Assembly: GCA_035511075.1 (NCBI GenBank)
Contig: DATKFW010000131.1
Location: 218,250 to 282,249 of the forward strand
DNA length: 64,000 nucleotides
Source of the DNA: DATAUD01 sp035511075
GTDB lineage: Bacteria > Verrucomicrobiota > Verrucomicrobiia > Limisphaerales > Palsa-1400
Direction: 5' to 3'
In this document: in pieces, positions 18,592-25,285 of the stretch
Layout: each line of letters begins with the position of its first letter
How positions within the stretch are numbered: the first letter of the stretch is position 1
Position numbers and translations under genes: made by a program
The notes under the pieces: model-generated
The model's database searches: none
Seen by the model: the letters and a program-made list of their open reading frames with translations, nothing else
Told to the model about the DNA's origin: nothing

Positions 18592-18647
18592 TGAACAAAA
18601 GGCAACGAAGTCAACGAAGCTTTGTTCTCTTTGTTGCCTTCTGTTCA
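18592..18647. repeat. 27-base-arm near-palindrome in a 457-base intergenic region
   Basis: The arms 18593-18619 and 18620-18646 match as inverted copies at about 22 of 27 positions with no loop, built from the motif GGCAACGAAG and its complement. A T-rich stretch (GTTATTTTTG) follows. It may act as a transcription terminator for the SirB1-like gene or be a fragment of a dispersed repeat. Nothing else is recognisable between the stop at 18512 and the start at 18970. Confidence 0.6.
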
Positions 18648-18969
18648 ATCGTTATTTTTGCTCCAGTCGGTTTTTCAGTCAAAAAAGTGTCGAATTAAGT
18701 CCGTTTTTTCCCTGGTCGGTTTTTCATTTCGCCGCTCTTGTGATTGAATGCCCGCGTGAGTGGTGAACGGAATGATCTTTGATAGGCGTCGGATTAAAAC
18801 ACCCTCTGAGCGCTTGGTTGGTGTTCGCTGCGTCGAAACAAAGACAAATTAAGCCAAATCAAGTCTGATCAAGGCTGAATTGCGCGATTTTTCCTTCCAT
18901 CGGGTTTTCCAGCGCCAGCATGCCCTTGATTATTGGCCCGCCTGCCTTACTCTTTCGGCCACGAATTGT

Positions 18970-20118
18970 ATGCAATTGGATAATGACGAAATTCGCCGCT
19001 ACTCGCGCCATTTGATTTTGCCCGAAGTCGGCCTGGCCGGTCAGAAAAAAATCTGCTCCACCAGCGTCGTCTGCATCGGCGCCGGCGGACTCGGCTCGCC
19101 CATTGCGATGTACCTGGCCGCCGCCGGTATCGGCAAAATCGGCATCGTCGATTTCGACACCGTTGACTTTTCCAATCTCCAGCGCCAGATCATTCACGGC
19201 ACACCGGACGTCGGCCGCCCAAAATCCGAATCCGCCAAGGCCACGATCAATCGCATCAACCCCAATGTCGAAGTTGTCCTGCACAACACCCGCATTACCA
19301 GCGAGAACGCCTTGGATATCCTGGCGCAATACGACATCGTCGTCGATGGAACCGATAATTTTCCGACGCGCTACCTGACCAACGACGCCTGTGTTCTCCT
19401 CAAGAAGCCCAATGTCTATGGCTCCATTTTCCGCTTTGAAGGCCAGGCGAGCGTTTTCGCGCCGCATCTCAATGGACCCTGCTACCGCTGTCTTTATCCC
19501 GAACCGCCCCCGCCCGGCATGGTCCCCAGTTGCGCCGAGGGCGGAGTCCTGGGTGTGCTGCCCGGCATCATCGGCACGATTCAAGCCACCGAGATTTTGA
19601 AACTGGCCCTGGGCAAGGGCAGTTCGCTCATTGGACGCCTTCTCCTTTTCAGTGCACTGGAAATGAAATTCCGCGAAGTCCGTCTCCGCCGCGATCCGCA
19701 ATGCCCGCTCTGCGGCGAAAATCCAACCATCACCAAATTGATCGACTACGAAATGTTCTGCGGCATCACTCCCCAGCCCGCTGCCTCATTCTCCAATCCC
19801 GACGAAGTCACCGTCCAGGAAATGAAGAAGGCGCTCGACACCCCTTCGCTGGGCATCAAAATCCTCGATGTCCGGGAGCCGGACGAATGGCAGATCGCCC
19901 ACATCGACGCCGTGCCATTGATCCCGCTGGGCACACTGCCGCAACGCTTCACCGAATTGGACCCCAACCAGCAGATTTACATCCACTGCAAGAGCGGTGT
20001 GCGTTCGATGAAGGCTCTGCACTTCTTGCGCGAGCAGGGCTTCAAATATGTAAAGAGCGTCAAAGGCGGCATCAGTGCCTGGGCGGATGAAATTGACCAC
20101 AACGTCCCCAAATACTGA
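18970..20118 (+). CDS. MoeB/ThiF-type adenylyltransferase fused to rhodanese (MoeZ-like)
   Basis: This 382-residue two-domain enzyme has an E1-like domain with ATP-binding GAGGLGSPIAMYLAAAG, DFDTVDFSNLQRQI, DGTDNFPTRYL and the zinc cysteines CYRCL and CPLCG. The C-terminal rhodanese domain has the active-site Cys in IYIHCKSGVRSMKAL. It activates the C-terminal glycine of small sulfur carriers (MoaD/ThiS type) and loads sulfur for molybdopterin, thiamine or cysteine synthesis; no carrier gene is in the window. The frame extends 90 bases upstream, but MQLDNDEIRRYSRHLILPEVG at 18970 is the family start. Its end overlaps rsmH by 32 bases. Confidence 0.9.
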   Translation: MQLDNDEIRRYSRHLILPEVGLAGQKKICSTSVVCIGAGGLGSPIAMYLAAAGIGKIGIVDFDTVDFSNLQRQIIHGTPDVGRPKSESAKATINRINPNVEVVLHNTRITSENALDILAQYDIVVDGTDNFPTRYLTNDACVLLKKPNVYGSIFRFEGQASVFAPHLNGPCYRCLYPEPPPPGMVPSCAEGGVLGVLPGIIGTIQATEILKLALGKGSSLIGRLLLFSALEMKFREVRLRRDPQCPLCGENPTITKLIDYEMFCGITPQPAASFSNPDEVTVQEMKKALDTPSLGIKILDVREPDEWQIAHIDAVPLIPLGTLPQRFTELDPNQQIYIHCKSGVRSMKALHFLREQGFKYVKSVKGGISAWADEIDHNVPKY

Positions 20119-21151
20119 TTCCCCGCCGCCCGCGCCTCACCGCCGCCGCCCGCGGTACGCCGGAAAAAATCCCCGGCGCTTCGAGGAAAAATATAAGGAG
20201 CACAATCCCGACCGCTACCCGGAAACCCTCCAAAAAGTGCTGGCTTCCGGCAAAACTCCCGCCGGCGCTCATCGTCCGGTCATGATCGCCGAGGTCCTGG
20301 AAGTCCTCGCCCCGGGGCCCGGCCAGATCACCGTGGACTGCACGCTCGGTTACGGTGGCCACGCGCGCGAGATTCTCGCGAGGCTCCAACCCGGCGGACG
20401 CCTCCTTGGCATGGACGTCGATCCGTTCGAACTTCCAAAAACGGAAGCCCGCCTCCGCGCATTGGGTTTCCGAACCGACACATTCACCGTCCATCACAGC
20501 AACTTTGCCGGTCTCGCCCAAATTCTTGCCAAGGCCGGCCTGCCCGGCGCCGACATCCTCCTGGCCGACCTCGGCGTTTCTTCGATGCAACTCGACAACC
20601 CGTCGCGCGGCTTTTCGCCCAAACACGAAGGCCCCTTGGACATGCGTATGAACCCGCGGCGTGGACAGCCGGCGTCCGCATTGCTTCAACGGCTGCGACC
20701 CGCCGCCTTGCAAGAGTTGTTGGAGGAGGGCGCCGATGAGCCGCGCGCCCACGAACTGGCCGTCGCCCTGGCTGGCCGCGCTTTTGCGACCACCTCGGAA
20801 TTGGCCGCCGCGGTGACTGCGGCCCTGCCGCGAATGGATGCCGAAAACCGCGCTCTCGCCACGCGCCGTGTCTTCCAGGCCTTGCGGATAGCGGTCAACG
20901 ATGAATTTTCCGCGCTGGAAATGTTTCTGCGCCGTTTGCCGGATTGTTTGAATCCCGGAGGCCGCGTTGCGATTCTGACGTTTCACTCCGGCGAAGACCG
21001 TCGTGTCAAGAAAGCTTTTGAAGCCGGCCTGGTCGCCGGCGTCTACGCGGAAATTTCAAGCGAAGTCATTCGTGCCGGCGCCGAAGAGCGCCGCGCCAAC
21101 CCTCGTTCCACCTCCGCCAAGCTCCGCTGGGCAAAAAAAGCAGCGGCATAG
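20087..21151 (+). CDS. rsmH: 16S rRNA (cytosine1402-N4)-methyltransferase RsmH
   Basis: The 354-residue enzyme carries HRPVMIAEVLEVL, the SAM-binding VDCTLGYGGHA, LLGMDVDPFEL, DILLADLGVSSMQLDNPSRGF and the late NPGGRVAILTFHSGEDRRVK. RsmH adds N4-methyl to C1402 of 16S rRNA in the decoding centre. An N-terminal extension of about 60 residues, rich in Pro and Arg, precedes the family core. ATG 20087 lies 32 bases inside the preceding gene; a GTG at 20075 is also possible. In most bacteria rsmH opens the division/cell-wall (dcw) cluster beside mraZ and ftsL; here none of these is near. Confidence 0.9.
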   Translation: MKLTTTSPNTDSPPPAPHRRRPRYAGKNPRRFEEKYKEHNPDRYPETLQKVLASGKTPAGAHRPVMIAEVLEVLAPGPGQITVDCTLGYGGHAREILARLQPGGRLLGMDVDPFELPKTEARLRALGFRTDTFTVHHSNFAGLAQILAKAGLPGADILLADLGVSSMQLDNPSRGFSPKHEGPLDMRMNPRRGQPASALLQRLRPAALQELLEEGADEPRAHELAVALAGRAFATTSELAAAVTAALPRMDAENRALATRRVFQALRIAVNDEFSALEMFLRRLPDCLNPGGRVAILTFHSGEDRRVKKAFEAGLVAGVYAEISSEVIRAGAEERRANPRSTSAKLRWAKKAAA

Positions 21152-21201
21152 TGTTACTGACCGCCCCGCCCTGAGCCATCCACCCACCGCCCCGAAGTGG
21201 C

Positions 21202-21294
21202 TTAAATTGGATCCAACGATAAGAGCGCGATCGGAAGTTTTGGAGAGAACCGTAAAGCCGACGGTACGTTACCGTCGAACAGATAACCCTTCAT
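21202..21294 (-). pseudogene. truncated DUF5615 PIN-like toxin fragment
   Basis: A 30-residue reading frame begins with ATG overlapping the DUF433 stop by 4 bases. It reads GYLFDGNVPSALRFSPKLPI, which resembles the first 20-30 residues of DUF5615 PIN-like toxins (usual form: F/L-x-x-D-E/G-N-V-P). Full members are about 110-120 residues. The frame stops at 21202, and the following DNA up to rsmH shows no continuation. The overlap is typical of intact DUF433-DUF5615 operons, so this looks like a toxin gene cut short by deletion. Confidence 0.6.
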
Positions 21295-21515
21295 GCCGCC
21301 CGGACCAGAGAGAAATGATTGCCCATGACGCGAGAAGCGTAGTCCAGGGATGCCCGCACATCGGCGCGAGTCAGTTTGGGATATTCCTCCAGGAGTTCCT
21401 CGATGGAATCGCCGGCTGCGAGAAATTCCAAGACCGTTTGCACCGTGATGCGCGTTCCGCGAACCGCGGGGCGCCCGTTGCATACATCCGGTTTAACTGA
21501 AATCCGTTCCGACAT
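21291..21515 (-). CDS. DUF433 antitoxin-like protein
   Basis: The 74-residue protein matches DUF433: I-x-V-x-P-x-V-x-x-G-x-P-x-V-R-G-T-R-I (CNGRPAVRGTRITVQTVLEF), followed by GDSIEELLEEYPKLTRADVRASLDYA. These winged-helix-like proteins act as antitoxins to DUF5615 (PIN-like) toxins. ATG at 21515 is clear. The downstream partner is reduced to a 30-residue stub, so the antitoxin may be an orphan. It is convergent with rsmH. Confidence 0.85.
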   Translation of the reverse strand: MSERISVKPDVCNGRPAVRGTRITVQTVLEFLAAGDSIEELLEEYPKLTRADVRASLDYASRVMGNHFSLVRAA

Positions 21516-21716
21516 GCAGTTACACTACTACAACCGCCCGCGAATCCAAGAATGAAACCGGCGTCATTTGGCCAGCCCGCAACCGGCCATCTCTTCGATG
21601 ACACATGCCCGGCCTTGAGGCAGTGACGACATTTTTCGTGACTGCTCGCGCTGGCGAACTGCCTGAGAATTGACTTGCGAGCAGAGGAGGAACGGGCGAC
21701 ATATTAGCCGGGTTTT

Positions 21717-21805
21717 GCCAGTTTAGCTCAGCGGTAGAGCAGCGGTTTTGTAATTGAGAGGCCAGCGCGGCACGCGCTTTTTCCTTCAAATTCCCTCAAC
21801 AGAAC
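21717..21805 (+). pseudogene. broken tRNA-Thr(TGT)
   Basis: Bases 21717-21753 are a perfect 5' half of a bacterial tRNA-Thr: 7-base acceptor arm, D arm (GCTC-loop-GAGC), and 5-base anticodon arm followed by loop TTTGTAA with anticodon TGT. After this the sequence changes. The expected ACCGC arm is replaced by TTGAG, and the variable/T-arm region is replaced by about 30 unrelated bases. A remnant TTCAAATTCCCTCAAC at 21785-21800 resembles the T-loop and 3' acceptor arm. The 3' acceptor does not pair with the 5' arm. It cannot fold as a functional tRNA. Confidence 0.65.
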
Positions 21806-22452
21806 AACTCGGGAACTAATCAACACAACCAAGGGGTTCATTGAGGTCGTGCGGTTCGGCGACAGTCCCGAAAATACCCAAAAACTCGCAATAAACTTCA
21901 AACCGGATAAAATCAAGGGATACAACCACACCGTCACAATTTTGACCGAAACGTTCCCAAATTTTCGACTTTGGTTCCGGGGGAATGCCCCATGCGCTTT
22001 CTTGTTGATTTTGTCCAAAATTCGCCCTAATCATCGAGTAAGGGGAACGGTCGTGAAAAAAGCATTTGAATTTGGTGGGGGGTTGCGTGGTCAGAACGGG
22101 ACATAGTCAAGTTATTGACGCGGTCTTCCGCTCGCTGGCGGCAGTCTGTGTTGGGATTGTGGGCTACTGGCTGCCGCTTCTGTGGGCTGACTCTATTGAA
22201 CGGCCTTTCCCCGGGGTAGATTTCCGACGACCGGCTTGGTTTCTTATTCATTTGGACGCTTCCGATTATAATCTATTTTGCCACACGAGCCAGCCTCAGC
22301 CAAATTCGGGCGTATCGAGGAAGGTCCTGTTCCAATAAGGTGGCGGCTGGGGCGTTCGTTATCTGCGGCCTTGCATTGTGCTGGTCGCCATTTCTGTATT
22401 TGGCTCTGAACGTCACGTTGGTCGTGCTGAAAAAATAGCAGTTTTCCAAAAG

Positions 22453-22477
22453 CAATTCCTAAGCGGCGCGACATGGC
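22453..22477 (+). repeat. 25-base direct repeat, copy 1 (left of hicBA)
   Basis: This copy matches bases 23116-23140 at 21 of 25 positions (shared core TAAGCGG and CGAC). The two copies flank the HicBA genes about 663 bases apart. A further 23-base repeat, 22537-22559, matches 21157-21179 at 20 of 23 positions. Confidence 0.5.
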
Positions 22478-22620
22478 GGGAGTCGGGCGGTCAAATTGGA
22501 ACTCAGCAGGGCACGCGGGCGCGTGGCGAGCACTTCTTGACGGCCCCGCCCGGAGCCATAGCGTTGCCCCCGGAATTGCTCTTGGTCCGTCGCTTTTTCA
22601 AACCTCAAACGGGAGTGAAA

Positions 22621-22836
22621 TTACAGATGACCGATGAATTCCTCCAGAGTCAAGCCAGCCTGCTCGACAATTCCTTTCAGTGTGCCGGGTTTGAGTGGTT
22701 TGTGTTGCGGCACGACAACCGTCCTCGGCCCGTTCCGCAGAATGAGATGCGAGCCTGTCTGCCGCAGTTGTACAAATCCACACCGTTTTAACGCCCGAAC
22801 AGCTTCTACTCCGCTTACGTCGCGCGGGACTTTCAC
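22621..22836 (-). CDS. hicA: HicA family mRNA-interferase toxin
   Basis: The 71-residue protein has the HicA double-stranded-RNA-binding-like fold: SGVEAVRALKRCGFVQLRQT, then GSHLILRNG with the catalytic His, and VVVPQHKPLKPGTLKGIVEQ, closing with LTLEEFIGHL. All hallmark positions (G-S-H, V-P-x-H) are intact. HicA cleaves mRNA and stops growth when not held by HicB. Its start overlaps the end of hicB by 4 bases. The order here is antitoxin first, then toxin. Confidence 0.9.
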   Translation of the reverse strand: MKVPRDVSGVEAVRALKRCGFVQLRQTGSHLILRNGPRTVVVPQHKPLKPGTLKGIVEQAGLTLEEFIGHL

Positions 22837-23063
22837 GAAACCGCCAGAATTGGGTCTTGCGAAAAGTGTAATCGGACACTCCTGGGCCGCTGTTCAGCCG
22901 CGAAATAGCCTGCGACGGCATCACCGATCATAACATCCAATTCTCTGAAAGAATCGCCTTGGGTAGTGATGCCGCCTCCACCGGGAGCGTTCCAGCGCGC
23001 CACATATCCTCCTGTAACCACGCATGGTTCAACCTCAAAAATGATTTCAGTGCCACCGCTCAC
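22833..23063 (-). CDS. hicB: HicB-like antitoxin
   Basis: The 76-residue protein shows the HicB partial RNase-H-like fold: IIFEVEPCVVTGGYVARW, then GGGGITTQGDSFRELDVMIGDAVAGYF. It is the short form without a C-terminal HTH or ribbon-helix-helix domain, so it neutralises the toxin but may not repress the promoter alone. An in-frame ATG at 23063 is preceded by non-coding DNA. Similar short proteins are often misnamed oxoisovalerate dehydrogenase in databases. Confidence 0.85.
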   Translation of the reverse strand: MSGGTEIIFEVEPCVVTGGYVARWNAPGGGGITTQGDSFRELDVMIGDAVAGYFAAEQRPRSVRLHFSQDPILAVS

Positions 23064-23370
23064 ACCGAGAAACTACGCCGAATGGAAACCGGCGTCAACA
23101 AGTGAACTTCAAGTCCAGTTCGTAAGCGGCACGACTTGGCCCGGCAACTCGACCGCGGCGAGAAACGGCGCTTCTTCCAGTTGTTGAGGCGATGGCATGC
23201 CTGATTGAGATTTGCCCATTCAATCATACATGTCCATTCGTCCGACAAAAAGTATTAATAGGTCTTTCCAGCCACCCGAAATCGGCCGTGGCCGCTCCGA
23301 CTCGTACATTAGCAATTCACGTCGCTGCGTTGACGCTCAACGTTAACCCGGGTGTATTATTGCCGGCTTC
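23064..23370. other. intergenic region between hicB and thioredoxin-like gene
   Basis: About 307 bases contain no supported gene. They hold the right copy of the 25-base repeat (23116-23140) and should contain the hicBA promoter. Short open frames on both strands show no family features. Confidence 0.5.
23116..23140 (+). repeat. 25-base direct repeat, copy 2 (right of hicBA)
   Basis: This copy is 21/25 identical to 22453-22477. It lies 52 bases upstream of the hicB start, on the promoter side, so one copy could also have a regulatory role. Confidence 0.5.
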
Positions 23371-23835
23371 TCATTTCTTTGCCAGGGACGATGCCGTCAC
23401 CCGTTTGAAGAACTCGTAAATTCCGTTCTCTCCCATTTTTCGCGCGTCGGCCAGTTCCCCGTTGCGCGTCGCGTACAGCACCTCGTTCCGGTTCGAGAGG
23501 ATCGCCACGGCGGGGATGCCCTTATCCAGCGGCACTCCATACGACTTGGCGACATCGACGTTCTTGTCAAAACGGCCCACGTTGACTTTGACAATCTTGA
23601 AGTCCCGCGAAAGCAGTTGCGCGCTGGGCCCGCTCTTCATGGTGCGGTCGAGCATTTTGCAATCTCCGCACCAATTGGCGCCGAAGACCACGATCACCGG
23701 AGTATTTGCCGACGCGGCCTGCGTCAGCGCGTCTTTTATATCCAATTTGGCATCGGCGGTCTCGTTGTAGGGACTGTCCGCCGCCATTGCAGCCGCCGCG
23801 AAAAACATAAACGATAAAGCATGGAGCATTTTCAT
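23371..23835 (-). CDS. exported thioredoxin-family protein
   Basis: The 154-residue protein has a signal peptide (MLHALSFMFFAAAAMAA). Its thioredoxin fold carries the active site WCGDC in FGANWCGDCKMLDRTM (about 50-65), followed by KIVKVNVGRFDKN and the cis-Pro loop KGIPAVAILSNRN. The CGDC active site and the export signal suggest a periplasmic thiol reductase or disulfide exchange role, similar to DUF255/thioredoxin_7-like proteins. An open frame runs 66 bases further upstream, but the ATG at 23835 gives a proper signal peptide. Confidence 0.85.
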   Translation of the reverse strand: MKMLHALSFMFFAAAAMAADSPYNETADAKLDIKDALTQAASANTPVIVVFGANWCGDCKMLDRTMKSGPSAQLLSRDFKIVKVNVGRFDKNVDVAKSYGVPLDKGIPAVAILSNRNEVLYATRNGELADARKMGENGIYEFFKRVTASSLAKK

Positions 23836-23897
23836 AATCGGGTGATCAATCAAAGAGTTAAAGATTCGAACATGACGTGATGACGCCTTGCGTAGAG

Positions 23898-24314
23898 TCA
23901 CGCCTCATTCTTCATCGCCGTCGTAATGCCATGTACCATAAGAAATGCGCTGGCAGTTTCAAAATGATCCGGCGTAATCCAGACCGCTGAATACACGTCG
24001 CTCTCGTTGACATGAAGTGACAGGAGCCGCCAATTCTTCTCTCGATTCACGCGGTCAAACTCCTCGAACTTTTCCTTGATGCGTCCTGACCGGACCTCTA
24101 TCAATGCGCCCTGCGGCAGCCGCCAAAAAAGATACCGCGTCAAGTGATCGGGCGAACACTCGCTGTAAACGGGGACAAGACCGAGGTTCCGGCAAAAGTC
24201 CCCTGCCGCCTGCATGAGGTCGCGCGACATCCAGCGTGTGAAGCTGTGTTGTCGAAGAAGTTCCGTTTCTCCGCTGAGAAGTTTCGACGGGATGTATGTT
24301 ATCGACGTATTCAT
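23898..24314 (-). CDS. hypothetical protein
   Basis: No family is recognised for this 138-residue soluble protein. It has no signal peptide or membrane segment. The middle is a beta-rich segment (HLTRYLFWRLPQGALIEVRSG), then a charged helix (KEKFEEFDRVNREKNWRLL) and DVYSAVWITPDHFETA. ATG at 24314 and codon use like its neighbours support a real gene. It is 62 bases upstream of the thioredoxin gene on the same strand and may share its transcript. Confidence 0.6.
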   Translation of the reverse strand: MNTSITYIPSKLLSGETELLRQHSFTRWMSRDLMQAAGDFCRNLGLVPVYSECSPDHLTRYLFWRLPQGALIEVRSGRIKEKFEEFDRVNREKNWRLLSLHVNESDVYSAVWITPDHFETASAFLMVHGITTAMKNEA

Positions 24315-24457
24315 ATTCCGTGATCGATGCCGGACCCAGTATGGGATTGCCGAGACCTATATTGAAAGCAAAAACCGACGTCCGATTCTCGCGCGCGTTC
24401 GATATCGGATATCGGATTTTCGCTTGACGGCAGCGGGGTTCCGGTTGTCTGTGGGGT

Positions 24458-25267
24458 ATGCAGACGATTGAAGATTATTCGGCCGATTTGCTCAATCCGG
24501 CGACCCGGCCGGGCGCGGCTTTTTACGGCTTGGTCATATTTGGTGCGGCATGGATTGTGGGGCGAGCCGTCCATCTGGCCATTCATCGCTACCTCGATCG
24601 GGCGCAGGCGGATGGCGCTGACCCCACGGCCATCCGTTTCCTGGGACAGTTGTCGAAGTTGATGGTGTACATCATCGCCTTTCTCTGCTACTGCCACCTG
24701 GTTCCGGCCTTGCAGCATTTGGGCACCGCCTGGCTGGCCAGCGTTGGCGTCGTTTCGGTGGTCGTCGGCTTGGCCGCGCAGAGCACTTTGAGCAATCTCA
24801 TCTCCGGAATCTCCCTGGTTCTCTACCGCCCCTTTAGAATTGGCGACCGCGTGCAGGTCGCCGCCCCCACCGGTGTGGAAATCGGCGTGGTCGAAAGCAT
24901 CGATCTCGGCTACACCAGGATGCGCACGGCCGACGGGCGCCGGCTGGTCATTCCAAATGCCACGATCGCCAGCCAGACCAGCATCAACCTCTCCCTCAGC
25001 CAATCCAAAGCGCCTTGCGGTGTGGCCTTCACAGTGGCAGGGGGTGCCGACATCGACCGCGCGCGCAAAATTCTTCTCGACGTCGCCAAGGCCGTCCCGA
25101 AGATCGCCAGTGTCGACGGTTGTTTCGTCACCGGCGTGAGCAGCCAGGGAACAGTCCTCACGCTGTCCGCCTCGTGCGCCGACCCTGGTGACGCGACGCA
25201 GATTAAATCCGATTTGCTGGAAAACGCCAAAAAGCAATTTGACGCCGCGGGCATCAAGCTCGCTTGA
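24458..25267 (+). CDS. small-conductance mechanosensitive channel (MscS family)
   Basis: The 269-residue protein has three N-terminal membrane helices (FYGLVIFGAAWIVGRAVHLA, LMVYIIAFLCYCHLVPALQ, WLASVGVVSVVVGLAAQSTL). The third carries the Gly/Ala-rich pore-lining pattern, followed by the MscS beta domain motif FRIGDRVQV and the IPNATIASQTSINLS segment. The cytoplasmic alpha/beta end is present. It opens under membrane tension and releases solutes on osmotic downshock. The length matches minimal MscS (about 280). It is transcribed convergently with recN; the stops are 18 bases apart. Confidence 0.9.
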   Translation: MQTIEDYSADLLNPATRPGAAFYGLVIFGAAWIVGRAVHLAIHRYLDRAQADGADPTAIRFLGQLSKLMVYIIAFLCYCHLVPALQHLGTAWLASVGVVSVVVGLAAQSTLSNLISGISLVLYRPFRIGDRVQVAAPTGVEIGVVESIDLGYTRMRTADGRRLVIPNATIASQTSINLSLSQSKAPCGVAFTVAGGADIDRARKILLDVAKAVPKIASVDGCFVTGVSSQGTVLTLSASCADPGDATQIKSDLLENAKKQFDAAGIKLA

Positions 25268-25285
25268 TCCGGCCCTCCGGTCTAT

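Larger units (their letters stand above)
21516..22620. other. 1.1-kb stretch without a recognisable gene
   Basis: Several short open frames exist on both strands, but none has a family motif, consistent codon use or a good start. Part of it (about 21780-22080) is richer in A and T than the surroundings. It contains the broken tRNA-Thr near its left end and members of two imperfect direct repeats near its right end. It looks like degraded accessory DNA. Confidence 0.6.

Noticed and set aside
21728..22018. 96-residue open frame on the minus strand in the gene-poor region
   Set aside because: It overlaps the broken tRNA, shows no family motif, and its base composition follows the AT-rich non-coding stretch.
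21754..22400. Group I intron in the broken tRNA-Thr
   Set aside because: No 3' exon with the matching anticodon stem and acceptor arm was found downstream, and the 3' remnant that exists is too close and degenerate.
22378..22791. 137-residue open frame on the plus strand
   Set aside because: Its second half is antisense to hicA, and the first half has no family character.
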